DNA from: JALEFZ01 sp039817415
GTDB taxonomy: Bacteria > Bacteroidota > Bacteroidia > J057
Assembly: GCA_039817415.1 (NCBI GenBank)
Contig: JBCBVV010000003.1
Location: 203,644 to 267,643 of the forward strand
Reading direction: 5' to 3'
DNA length: 64,000 nucleotides
Shown here: positions 1 to 7,745 of the stretch, piece by piece
How positions within the stretch are numbered: position 1 is the stretch's first letter
Layout: every line of letters starts with the position of its first letter
Position numbers and translations under genes: made by a program
The notes under the pieces: generated by a model
The model's database searches: none
What the model saw: only the letters and a program-made list of their open reading frames with translations
What the model was told of the DNA's origin: nothing

Positions 1-423
1 CTACTTAAAGAAGCCTATGCTTGGCTGGATCAACTCAGCCGTACCTCCAGCTTCAAAAACAATAAACTGTTCAGAAAGATAAAAGGCTTTGAAGTCAATC
101 ATGGCGATGGCAAGCTCTATTCTATTATCCCCTTGTTAAATGAACAAGCCTTGGTGGAAGAAGGTAAAATCATGAGCCATTGCGTCGGTACCTACATCGA
201 GGAATGCGAACAAGGGATAAGCTCAATTTGGTCACTTTCCATTCGATTTGATGAAAATGAAGCACCCAAAAAGCTCCTCACCCTTGAAGTAGACGAGTCT
301 ATGGCCATTCTTCAAGCTAGAGGCTTTGCCAACCGCCTTCCCTCTCAAGAGGAAAGAGCCGTGCTGGCAGAGTGGATGACAGCTGAAGGATTGACCTATG
401 AGGAGGCCGAAAATGAAGACTGA
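1..423 (+). CDS. PcfJ-domain protein, 5'-truncated by window edge
   Basis: The frame is open from base 1, so the true start lies outside the window; the first ATG-like start inside it (133) is not credible as the real start. The visible 140 residues are the C-terminal PcfJ-like domain: an E-E-G-K-x-M-S-H-C-V-G-T-Y block (His codon at 178, Cys at 181), then I-E-E-C, S-S-I-W-S, an L-T-L-E-V strand, Q-A-R-G and a final helix. PcfJ is named after a protein of the enterococcal conjugative plasmid pCF10; its biochemical role is not established. This is the first of four consecutive genes with the same C-terminal domain. A 10-bp hairpin follows the stop codon directly. No function beyond family membership can be given. 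Confidence 0.85.
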   Translation, partial: LLKEAYAWLDQLSRTSSFKNNKLFRKIKGFEVNHGDGKLYSIIPLLNEQALVEEGKIMSHCVGTYIEECEQGISSIWSLSIRFDENEAPKKLLTLEVDESMAILQARGFANRLPSQEERAVLAEWMTAEGLTYEEAENED

Positions 424-428
424 AATAA

Positions 429-453
429 GTTGATAGGGGCTTTCCCTATCAAC
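429..453 (+). terminator. Hairpin after first PcfJ gene
   Basis: A perfect 10-bp stem (GTTGATAGGG / CCCTATCAAC) with a 5-nt loop begins six bases after the TGA of the first PcfJ gene and is followed by a pyrimidine-rich stretch (TCCTTTATCT). It looks like a weak intrinsic terminator or attenuator between the first and second PcfJ genes. Confidence 0.6.
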
Positions 454-484
454 TCCTTTATCTAACCTTTCATATTGCACAATT

Positions 485-1858
485 ATGAAGAGAAATGAGT
501 GGACACAGCTGATTCAGCTCCCAGTCTTTTTACCAAGACTTGGCTCTTTTTTGTATCTCATCTTCGGTGTATATATCATTTTATTACTTTCAAACTTTAT
601 ATATGAAATCGCACGCCAGGAAGGATTCGTACATCCTTTCACCCTGCTATTCTTACTTCTCTTTTTCTATGCTCTGAAAGCCTTCATTCAAGGTATCTAC
701 AAGGTTTTGTCAAACCCAATTCAACAAGAAGAAGGGAATGGGCAAGAAGTTAGAACTAAAGGATGGCTCAAAAAAATCGCCTTACAAAGGGCTTATAAGA
801 ACTGGAAAAATCAACCCCAAATGATTTGGGGCTTGTTTTTACAACCTAGCTATGTGGAAGAGGTACTTCGTTACCAAGACGAATATATTCGTCATCCGGG
901 TGATTGGCAGATCCCTGATCATGTCTATGATCACCTCCTCCTTATGGATTTATTGAGCCATCTTTTCGAGGCAGATCATAAGGTGCCTAAAGCCATCCAT
1001 TTGGCTGCTCAGAGCATGCAAACAGCCAAAGCAATCGGCTGGTTTGTCCAAGCATCTCAGGGAGTTCCACTGCGAAAATTACAGGGCTTTCCCATTCCCT
1101 TAACTAAAAGAATGGAACAAGCCCTGCTACATAGCAGATTTGAATTTACATTTCCTATCGAGCTGCGAAGAGCGGAAATCAAAGGACTGGGAGGTAGCCG
1201 AGAATTAATCGATGCTGTAGCGCTAAAAACAGAATGGTCAGATTTTGAATATCCCACTTTTTGGAGATCTGTATGGACGTATTTGATCCATCATGATATC
1301 CGAAACAAATGGGATGTAGACAATATTATTGGCTATATCCAGACCATAAAATTCGAAAAGCCATTTTACGATGAGTTTGGAGATCCCATTCCTCTTGAAA
1401 TCACAGCCCATCCGAGATTTGAGATTACAGGAAGGAACGTCAATAAACTTCTTCGTGAAGCTACAGTCTGGTCTGAAAAAGTTCATCAACTCGATTTGGG
1501 CATGCAAGCCGTTTGGGCCCAATCTATTCAGCCCTTACATCTTTCTCTTCCCCAAGGGGGTACAGTAGGTATCCTACCTCTTCTGACAAAGAGGGATTTA
1601 TACCAAGAGGGGGAAGCGATGAACCATTGTGTAGCGGAATATGCATCCGACTGTATTGTAGGGACCTCTTCTATTTGGTCAATGCGGAGCAATCCTCATA
1701 CAGTCGAGGAAGAGCGATTATTAACCATCGAAATACACGAACCAGACTGTATCGTTCAGGCTTTGGGACACGACAATCGTCCAGCAAAACCTCAAGAATT
1801 GGTCTATTTGAAAGAGTGGGCCAAGGAAAATACGCTCAGGTTGAGCCTGGAGTCTTAA
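485..1858 (+). CDS. Membrane-anchored PcfJ-domain protein, one module
   Basis: A 457-residue protein in three parts. Two hydrophobic segments (about residues 17-41 and 51-72) form an N-terminal membrane hairpin. A helical module follows (about residues 165-340; landmarks L-R-R-A-E-I-x-G-L-G-G, F-W-R-S-V-W-T-Y and H-P-R-F-E-I-T-G-R-N). The C-terminal PcfJ domain has E-G-E-A-M-N-H-C-V (His381, Cys382), Y, a second Cys, S-S-I-W-S-M and L-T-I-E-I, so all family landmarks are present. The soluble part should face the cytoplasm if the short N-terminus is inside (inference). It lies 61 bp after the previous PcfJ gene. Long open frames in other phases inside the gene are shadows. Function unknown. 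Confidence 0.85.
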   Translation: MKRNEWTQLIQLPVFLPRLGSFLYLIFGVYIILLLSNFIYEIARQEGFVHPFTLLFLLLFFYALKAFIQGIYKVLSNPIQQEEGNGQEVRTKGWLKKIALQRAYKNWKNQPQMIWGLFLQPSYVEEVLRYQDEYIRHPGDWQIPDHVYDHLLLMDLLSHLFEADHKVPKAIHLAAQSMQTAKAIGWFVQASQGVPLRKLQGFPIPLTKRMEQALLHSRFEFTFPIELRRAEIKGLGGSRELIDAVALKTEWSDFEYPTFWRSVWTYLIHHDIRNKWDVDNIIGYIQTIKFEKPFYDEFGDPIPLEITAHPRFEITGRNVNKLLREATVWSEKVHQLDLGMQAVWAQSIQPLHLSLPQGGTVGILPLLTKRDLYQEGEAMNHCVAEYASDCIVGTSSIWSMRSNPHTVEEERLLTIEIHEPDCIVQALGHDNRPAKPQELVYLKEWAKENTLRLSLES

Positions 1859-1892
1859 ATTTCATCAGAAACAACACACCAACTTTCCCCAA

Positions 1893-1933
1893 GAAGGAAG
1901 TCTTGAATAGCCACGTGCTGTTCGGCTTCCTTC
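1893..1933 (+). repeat. Inverted repeat between PcfJ genes 2 and 3
   Basis: GAAGGAAG at 1893-1900 and CTTCCTTC at 1926-1933 form an 8-bp perfect inverted repeat with a 25-nt loop, in the 99-bp gap between the second and third PcfJ genes. It could fold as an attenuator in the transcript, but it has no T-run and a long loop, so the call is tentative. Confidence 0.35.
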
Positions 1934-1957
1934 ATATATCAATTGATCACACTAAAT

Positions 1958-3787
1958 ATGAAAAAAGAAGTACCAGAAAAACGCTTTTACATGCCTTTCA
2001 GGAACTTCCTTAATGAAAAAATCCATCTTGGCATTCGGGCGAATCAGCACTACATCCTGAGAGACCCTATGAAATTTTCCCCCTCTCAGACATATACCAT
2101 CAACTTGAAACACAAGAAACACCAAGATAGATATGCGTATTTGGTTTACTTGTTTGCGAAGGATGTTCCCTCAAAGCTTCCTTTTGCTTTGGTGGAGACA
2201 ATCGTGACAGGCAAATTTAAACCATCCGTTGAATGGTTTATCCATTTGATCAATGGTGGAAAATTAACTGAGCTAGCAAGCTTTCCCTTCTTTGTCAATC
2301 CTGCCATAGAAAGGCAGTTTTATAAGTTGAGAGAAACCTATGCATTTAGCATGCTCATTCGGAAGGCACAGGTCTTAGGGCTAGGAGGAAACCAGTCTAC
2401 TTTTGTTCTCCTATGGCCTTATCTAAGAAATGCGCCTGTAAATCCAACATACGAACAACATTTTTGTGATATCATCGGGTATCTCGCCAAACACAACATT
2501 AAGCGAGCCAATAGGATTCATCCCATTGTAAAGTACTTCATGACCCTTGTGATGGAGGAATTTCAACCCTATGCTAGACTCAACATGTCAGTTGGTAAAC
2601 GCATATTCACAGGAATTGATCATGACTTTCATATATTCTCCTACAAGCCAAACGAACTTTACAAAAGGTCTCACCAACTTTCTTCATTCTTGGACAAAGA
2701 TTTTTTTGACCCTTATGAGCTAGCAAAGCTCATGAAGGATCATGGTCTCAACAATCTACTCCACGCTTATCAAGCCTTCATCAAAGATAAGGAGGGTGTT
2801 ATTCCTACTTTTGAGAGTTGTCTGGAGGAATTTAGCATTTTCCTGATTCAAAAGGGAAAGACTTTTTTCCATCCTGTTTACTTCAATTATCTGGAGACAC
2901 TGTCATCGCAGCTTCTGTTTGATGTTTTTCTACATCTCAGGTTTGGGGGAAAGTTGTATCAATTAGATGTCTTTCCGACCAAGATCACCCGTCGAATGGC
3001 CAAGTTGATAACTGAGCTCAATTCTGGACCGCCAAAGTATTCGATGATCAGGCGTTCTACTGAGCTTAATAGATTTTATATCAGCTTGAAAATTGCTCAT
3101 ATCCTGAGTTTGGGTGCTCATGAAGTAGTAGCCGATGTGGTTACGGACCAAACTGGTCCCTTTGTTCGTGATTTTTCAGATTTCTGGCAAAGGACCTGGA
3201 TTTATTTGGCCCTTCATCAAGAGGAGGATAAAAGGACGGTCACAGCTACCATACACTATATCCTTTCTCAAAAATTTGGTATTGACAATCGGCCACATGA
3301 TATCAAAAGAGGAGAGATGCCTTTGTTGACCAAACCCCATCTAGAACTGACTGGGAGAAACTACAAAAAGTTCAAGGAGGAAGTTCTTGATTGGTTTGAA
3401 ACCTATTGGGAACCTTCGGTTGAATTACTCCCAGATTGGGCCAAGGACATTCCAGAATGGTCCATGGCCATGGATGAGAAAACATTTTATGTAGTTCCCT
3501 TGACCAATACCCATGAATTATGGGAGGAGGGAAAGGCGATGAGAAATTGTGTGGGTACGCATGCTGCCCTCAACAAAGTATACAACAAAAGTGTATGGAG
3601 CATGAGGCTTCTTGAACAAGGTCAGATGAAGCACATTCTGACAATTGCGGTGCATAAAGGTTCTTCGATTGAATTCGAAGAAGTGAGAGGCATGGCCAAT
3701 GGGCCAATTCCAGCAAATGCTCGCTGGGTGTTGAAAAAATGGGCTTTAGCTCATGGGATCAATATTCAAGGATTCGAAAATTTGTAA
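1958..3787 (+). CDS. PcfJ-domain protein, two modules, degenerate signature
   Basis: The start is set at ATG 1958 (M-K-K-E-V-P); an in-frame TTG at 1943 is less likely. The 609-residue protein carries two copies of the helical module seen once in the preceding gene: about residues 86-235 (L-I-R-K-A-Q-V-L-G-L-G-G) and about 305-490 (L-K-I-A-H-I-L-S-L-G, F-W-Q-R-T-W-I-Y, H-L-E-L-T-G-R-N). The C-terminal PcfJ domain is altered: the usual H-C is N-C (Asn530-Cys531), the Tyr of C-V-x-x-Y is His, and the downstream Cys is missing, while the S-V-W-S-M and L-T-I strands remain. No membrane segment is visible, unlike both neighbours. It ends 17 bp before the next gene, so the two are probably co-transcribed. 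It may be a non-catalytic or regulatory paralogue (inference). Confidence 0.82.
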   Translation: MKKEVPEKRFYMPFRNFLNEKIHLGIRANQHYILRDPMKFSPSQTYTINLKHKKHQDRYAYLVYLFAKDVPSKLPFALVETIVTGKFKPSVEWFIHLINGGKLTELASFPFFVNPAIERQFYKLRETYAFSMLIRKAQVLGLGGNQSTFVLLWPYLRNAPVNPTYEQHFCDIIGYLAKHNIKRANRIHPIVKYFMTLVMEEFQPYARLNMSVGKRIFTGIDHDFHIFSYKPNELYKRSHQLSSFLDKDFFDPYELAKLMKDHGLNNLLHAYQAFIKDKEGVIPTFESCLEEFSIFLIQKGKTFFHPVYFNYLETLSSQLLFDVFLHLRFGGKLYQLDVFPTKITRRMAKLITELNSGPPKYSMIRRSTELNRFYISLKIAHILSLGAHEVVADVVTDQTGPFVRDFSDFWQRTWIYLALHQEEDKRTVTATIHYILSQKFGIDNRPHDIKRGEMPLLTKPHLELTGRNYKKFKEEVLDWFETYWEPSVELLPDWAKDIPEWSMAMDEKTFYVVPLTNTHELWEEGKAMRNCVGTHAALNKVYNKSVWSMRLLEQGQMKHILTIAVHKGSSIEFEEVRGMANGPIPANARWVLKKWALAHGINIQGFENL

Positions 3788-3804
3788 CCTATTAATACAC
3801 CATC

Positions 3805-5736
3805 ATGGAAACACAAAAGAGGGAGAGAAAATCTCGTGTCTTGGCAGGGCTTTTTGGGTACCTTCTTTTGCACCTTCTTGCATGTACAGGGTATTTCCAT
3901 ATAAGTATGTACGTTTTGGTCTTGGGGCTTCTTGGTCTGATAGTTCGCCTTATTAATCAGGCAGACCACAACCCAAAGGAAGAGACTGCCCCCATCGAGG
4001 ATGCCGAAGCTTTGCCATTCCTATCCATCGTCTTTCACCTAAAAATCAATAGTTTGAAGGATAAGTGGGTAGGGAAGCCACAAAACTTTGTAGATCCCGG
4101 TCCAGCATGTCCAGATGAGGACAGATTGGAAGCTTATCTGCAGCATTTGTTTTGTAAAAGAAAGCCAAAGAACATTCATCCCATTCTTAAGAAAGAGATT
4201 CTTACCCAGCGAATGGGGTATTATGTGGATTGGTTTATGCTGTTAGCAAAGGGGGAACCTATGACTTCCCTTCCGAAATTCCCTGTTTCGTTTTCAGCAG
4301 AAATGGAAAAGGAATTTAACGCGATCTCGGCTATCTATTCCTTTAAGAAGGCAGTAAGGAAAGCTGAAATACTTGGTTTGGGAGGAAGCATGCTATTAGC
4401 CAACCTCATCATTCAAAAGAGAGCTGGCCGAAGCCTTGAAAGTCCAGCGTTTTGGAGAGATGTATGGCTTTTCTTTATTGAAAACGATGTGGACGAGAAG
4501 GAATTCATCTTTCTTGCATTAGATTATATTGATGCCATTAAGTTTGGTATTGATCATCGTCCTTACGAATTGCAATTTGATAGGTCCTTCTTGGGAATTG
4601 ATCCGGATTTGGATATCAAGCAATATGAGTTTGACGAATTCATGGTAAAAGCCATTGATTGGCAGGATGTTCACTGGAGGAAAGACCCTATTCCGACGAC
4701 GTGGAAACAGTTTCTAAGTCCAGGATACATAAGGATTCTGCTCCAGAATAAGGACAAATTCGTTCGTCCCCCTTTTGAATGGAGGGATCCGGGCTATAAA
4801 ACGAAGCGCCATTTCAGGACAAGGCACCTTTTTGATTATTTATTCAAGAAGCATGACAAGCTGAAACTCCCTAAAGTATTTTACAAGGAGCTTTTAGGAT
4901 TCTACCTTCTTGAGTCAGCAGTTGCGTATATCCACTTGATTTCAGGAGGAAAAATTCGACAACTGCCCAACCTTCCCATGCCTGTTACGCGGAAAATGGA
5001 ATCATATATCATCCGAGATAAGTATGGGACTTCCCTCCCGATATTATTGAGGGAAGCAGAGGTACTTACCATAACAGAGAATCCTGCCTTATGGGATGTA
5101 GTCAGCAAGTGCCGAATGTGTAAGGATTTTCAAGATGTCCCTTTCTGGCGATCTGTATGGACTTTTGTCAAGTTACATAACATCCACAACCGAGACTTTT
5201 TGGCCCTGTTAATCAACTACATTGATGCGGTCAAGTTCGGTTTTGACAACCGTCCCAACCAGAAGTTTTATGGTCCCATGCCCCTGAAAACTCATCCCAA
5301 TTTTCAGATTACAGGTAGAAAGCTAGAAAACCTAATAAAGGAAGCGCATACCTGGGCTGAATTATACTGTATGAGACCCGAAGAGGCTTATCCTGATTGG
5401 GCAAGGAAGATTTCTCCCTTCTCCCAAAAACTGGGCAAAGAGGAAATTTTTATCAGCCCCTTGAAAAACTCCAACGAACTAAAGCAGGAAGCCATGCTAA
5501 TGGGACACTGTGTGGATTCCTACATCGAAAGCTGTATGGCAGGAGAAGTTTCGATTTGGAGCATGTTCACCAAGTTCAAAGGTGGACAAACCGCAAAAAG
5601 CTTGACCATTGAGCTCACAGAACGAAAAGAGGTTGTTCAAGCAAAAGGGCGTTTCAACGCATCCCCTACGGAGGATCAACAAAAATGGCTCCTGGCTTGG
5701 GCTTCGGAAAATAACATCAAGGTGGTAGCGTGCTAA
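3805..5736 (+). CDS. Membrane-anchored PcfJ-domain protein, two modules
   Basis: A 643-residue protein. Two closely spaced hydrophobic segments (about residues 10-30 and 33-50) suggest an N-terminal membrane hairpin. Two helical modules follow, at about 132-290 (V-R-K-A-E-I-L-G-L-G-G, F-W-R-D-V-W, A-I-K-F-G-I-D-H-R-P) and about 365-535 (L-L-R-E-A-E-V-L, F-W-R-S-V-W-T-F, A-V-K-F-G-F-D-N-R-P, Q-I-T-G-R-K). The C-terminal PcfJ domain has the full signature M-G-H-C-V-D-S-Y (His568, Cys569), a second Cys, S-I-W-S-M and Q-A-K-G. The architecture combines the membrane anchor of the second gene with the duplicated module of the third. A hairpin overlaps the stop codon, and an HNH nuclease gene follows 51 bp on. 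Function unknown. Confidence 0.84.
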   Translation: METQKRERKSRVLAGLFGYLLLHLLACTGYFHISMYVLVLGLLGLIVRLINQADHNPKEETAPIEDAEALPFLSIVFHLKINSLKDKWVGKPQNFVDPGPACPDEDRLEAYLQHLFCKRKPKNIHPILKKEILTQRMGYYVDWFMLLAKGEPMTSLPKFPVSFSAEMEKEFNAISAIYSFKKAVRKAEILGLGGSMLLANLIIQKRAGRSLESPAFWRDVWLFFIENDVDEKEFIFLALDYIDAIKFGIDHRPYELQFDRSFLGIDPDLDIKQYEFDEFMVKAIDWQDVHWRKDPIPTTWKQFLSPGYIRILLQNKDKFVRPPFEWRDPGYKTKRHFRTRHLFDYLFKKHDKLKLPKVFYKELLGFYLLESAVAYIHLISGGKIRQLPNLPMPVTRKMESYIIRDKYGTSLPILLREAEVLTITENPALWDVVSKCRMCKDFQDVPFWRSVWTFVKLHNIHNRDFLALLINYIDAVKFGFDNRPNQKFYGPMPLKTHPNFQITGRKLENLIKEAHTWAELYCMRPEEAYPDWARKISPFSQKLGKEEIFISPLKNSNELKQEAMLMGHCVDSYIESCMAGEVSIWSMFTKFKGGQTAKSLTIELTERKEVVQAKGRFNASPTEDQQKWLLAWASENNIKVVAC

Positions 5737-5757
5737 GGCGATGCCCTGAGCGCTACC
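5724..5757 (+). terminator. Hairpin spanning the stop of the fourth PcfJ gene
   Basis: GGTAGCG (5724-5730) pairs with CGCTACC (5751-5757), and the TAA stop sits in the loop. There is no clear T-run. It may be an attenuator between the last PcfJ gene and the HNH gene, or mRNA 3' protection; the call rests only on the inverted repeat. Confidence 0.35.
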
Positions 5758-5787
5758 GCTATTTCACCAACCTTTAATTATTTCAAT

Positions 5788-6285
5788 ATGAATCAGGTAC
5801 TGGTACTTAATCAGGACTACCAGGCTATCAGTTTGGTGGACTTTCAGCGGGCCTTTATACTAGTCCTGCTAAAGAAAGCAGATACCGTGGAGACCTACAC
5901 AGATCAAAAAATTAGAACAGTTAAAGCTGAATTTGATTTTCCTTCTGTGATCAGGCTAACCTCCTATGTCAATCTGCCCTACAAGAAGATTAACCTGACA
6001 CGTCATAATATTTTTCGGCGTGATGGCAATCGATGTGTCTACTGTGGTAGTCGTGAGAGACTAACCCTTGATCACGTTATTCCACGAGCAAAAGGTGGCA
6101 GAACTACCTGGAACAACCTGGTAACTGCCTGCTACAAGTGTAACTCCAAAAAGGGAGACCTAGATCTGCAAGATTCAGGCTTGGAGCTGAAGACTCAACC
6201 TTACAGACCTAGCTTTATCATGTTCCTGAGTCAATTCTCCGGAAAGATTGATCAAAGCTGGAAACCCTATTTGTTGATGAGCTAA
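5788..6285 (+). CDS. HNH endonuclease
   Basis: A 165-residue protein. The C-terminal half is a classic HNH fold: C-V-Y-C-G near residue 85, L-D-H-V-I-P-R-A-K-G-G (catalytic His and following strand), W-N-N-L-V-T-A-C, and C-x-x-C-N-x-x-K-G. The two Cys pairs suggest a structural zinc. The N-terminal part (L-N-Q-D-Y-Q-A-I, R-A-F-x-L-V) is shared with a widespread, usually stand-alone HNH family of Bacteroidota, so its place after the PcfJ genes may be chance. Spacing (51 bp) and strand allow co-transcription with them. Substrate unknown: it could act in DNA repair, restriction or simply be a conserved nuclease. Confidence 0.9.
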   Translation: MNQVLVLNQDYQAISLVDFQRAFILVLLKKADTVETYTDQKIRTVKAEFDFPSVIRLTSYVNLPYKKINLTRHNIFRRDGNRCVYCGSRERLTLDHVIPRAKGGRTTWNNLVTACYKCNSKKGDLDLQDSGLELKTQPYRPSFIMFLSQFSGKIDQSWKPYLLMS

Positions 6286-6294
6286 TGTTGTACA

Positions 6295-6358
6295 GGAAAG
6301 GAAGAACAGGCTATATTGATTGAAGAAGAGACTTTGTGATATAGCCCTCTTCCTTTCC
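6295..6358. repeat. Long two-part hairpin between HNH and GNAT genes
   Basis: An 11-bp arm (GGAAAGGAAGA, 6295-6305, with TCTTCCTTTCC, 6348-6358) encloses an 8-bp arm (GGCTATAT, 6309-6316, with ATATAGCC, 6339-6346), separated by a small internal loop of 3 and 1 nt. The apical loop is 22 nt and no T-run follows. It fills most of the intergenic space and could end transcription of the upstream genes or be a small structured element. Confidence 0.5.
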
Positions 6359-6373
6359 CCATAAACCATCCAT

Positions 6374-6901
6374 ATGAACCAAAATCCTATACACACGGAG
6401 AGACTGATCCTCCAACCCATTTCCTGGCAAGACGCTGAAGATATATTTGAATATGCTTCTCAACCAGAGGTAACTCGATTCCTCAGCTTTAGCCCTCATA
6501 AATCTATAGACGATAGTTACGCTTTTATTTCAAAGGCAATCGGAAGGATGGCTGAAAAAGAATTCATCGAATTTGCCATTCACCTCAAGGAATCCCAAAA
6601 ATGTATGGGGACCATTGGCATTGACAAAAAAGGGGGCACCATCACCATAGGATATGCATCTGGTAAGCCTTACTGGGGGAAAGGGTACATGACCGAAGCC
6701 CTCAAAGGGGTGATAGCAAGAAGCTTAGAGGATGAATCCATCTGTCGAGTTGATGCTATTGCTGATGTGGACAACACAGCTTCATGGAAACTCATGGAAA
6801 AATGTGGCATGGAACGAGAAGGCAGATTGAGAAACTATGTGGTCGTAGATCACCTAGAACCCAAAGAACGAGATGTATTTATGTACAGCATTGTTCGATA
6901 A
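6374..6901 (+). CDS. GNAT acetyltransferase, RimJ/RimL type
   Basis: A 175-residue protein of the Gcn5-related acetyltransferase family, which moves an acetyl group from acetyl-CoA to an amine. It begins with the typical T-E-R-L-I-L-Q-P-I and has I-G-Y-A-S-G-K-P-Y-W-G-K-G-Y-M-T-E-A, the acetyl-CoA-binding motif A region, then N-T-A-S-W-K-L-M-E-K-C-G-M-E-R-E-G. Length and order match the RimJ/RimL-like branch (ribosomal-protein N-terminal acetylation and many relatives). The actual substrate cannot be read from sequence. The start is ATG 6374, just after the long hairpin. The next gene begins 45 bp downstream on the same strand. Confidence 0.9.
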   Translation: MNQNPIHTERLILQPISWQDAEDIFEYASQPEVTRFLSFSPHKSIDDSYAFISKAIGRMAEKEFIEFAIHLKESQKCMGTIGIDKKGGTITIGYASGKPYWGKGYMTEALKGVIARSLEDESICRVDAIADVDNTASWKLMEKCGMEREGRLRNYVVVDHLEPKERDVFMYSIVR

Positions 6902-6946
6902 GAACATCCTCTTTTATCAATATTTCACCCTTTAAGTTTAAAAATC

Positions 6947-7693
6947 ATGAAACCCACGAAAACATATAGAATCCTGATGACACAGCGATCGGGCTCAACA
7001 TTTATTTGTGAGTGCCTGAAGTCAACAGGAATAGCCGGAATACCCGGAGAGCACTTCAATTTGATGCAAGACAAAAACCTTCGAGAGAAGTATGGAGTAA
7101 CAGATTATGAAGGGCTCAGAAATGAAACATGGAAACAAGGTATTGGGGACAATGGCGTATTTGGAGTCAAACATGATCTTCACGGCACCTATTACCCAGC
7201 TTGGGTCAACGAGTTAAGAGAATTGCAAGGATTTGGGCCTGAGGTAGATGAGCTTACCGTTTGGGAAGATATGTTTCCCAATTGCAGCTTTATTTACCTC
7301 ACGAGAAGGAACAAAATCAGGCAGGTAGTTTCATGGTGGAAAGCCATACAGGACAATATCTGGCATCTCCAAGGAGACGAAAGCCATCGCAATGATGCTT
7401 CATTTTATGAAGAGAAATACGACCTGGAAGCCCTGAAAACACTCTTGCGACAAACCAATGTCAAAGAGGCATATGTTCAAGAGTTTTTCAATCGGCATAA
7501 GATCACACCTCTTACCATTGTGTATGAGGACTTCTTGCTAGATGTAGAAGGTTGGACCAAAAGGATAGTGGATTTCCTTGAGATTCCCTATGAAACCTTC
7601 TCCATGGGCTACAATGGCTACAAAAAGACCTCCACAGATCTATCAGAGATGTGGGTGGAGAAATTGACAAAAGATCTATACCAATGGGATTGA
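6947..7693 (+). CDS. Stf0-type sulfotransferase
   Basis: A 248-residue cytosolic protein resembling the Stf0 family, whose mycobacterial founder sulfates trehalose using PAPS. T-Q-R-S-G-S-T-F near residue 12 is the 5'-phosphosulfate-binding loop; I-P-G-E-H-F follows; Y-L-T-R-R-N-K-I-R-Q-V-V-S-W-W near residue 122 fits the 3'-phosphate-binding region. The C-terminal part (I-V-Y-E-D-F, then W-T-K-R-I-V-D-F-L) is also as in the family. No signal peptide is present. The acceptor is unknown; a sulfated sugar or glycolipid is plausible. The neighbours (GNAT acetyltransferase, RNA ligase) give no pathway. Confidence 0.82.
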   Translation: MKPTKTYRILMTQRSGSTFICECLKSTGIAGIPGEHFNLMQDKNLREKYGVTDYEGLRNETWKQGIGDNGVFGVKHDLHGTYYPAWVNELRELQGFGPEVDELTVWEDMFPNCSFIYLTRRNKIRQVVSWWKAIQDNIWHLQGDESHRNDASFYEEKYDLEALKTLLRQTNVKEAYVQEFFNRHKITPLTIVYEDFLLDVEGWTKRIVDFLEIPYETFSMGYNGYKKTSTDLSEMWVEKLTKDLYQWD

Positions 7694-7745
7694 TGATCAA
7701 CTTATTCATCTCCCAGCCACCTTAGTGGTTTGTAACGCATATATC

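Noticed and set aside
1513..2013. A 166-codon open frame overlapping the end of the second PcfJ gene and the start of the third
   Set aside because: It overlaps two well-supported genes in another phase, has no domain pattern, and its composition mirrors the PcfJ codons; it is a shadow.
5788..6285. HNH gene as the nuclease of a PcfJ-based defence system
   Set aside because: The HNH family is widespread as a stand-alone gene in Bacteroidota and a hairpin separates it from the last PcfJ gene; adjacency alone is not enough.
6947..7693. Stf0 sulfotransferase as part of the sulfonate regulon
   Set aside because: It is 50 kb away, has no LacI operator in front, and makes sulfate esters rather than breaking C-S bonds.
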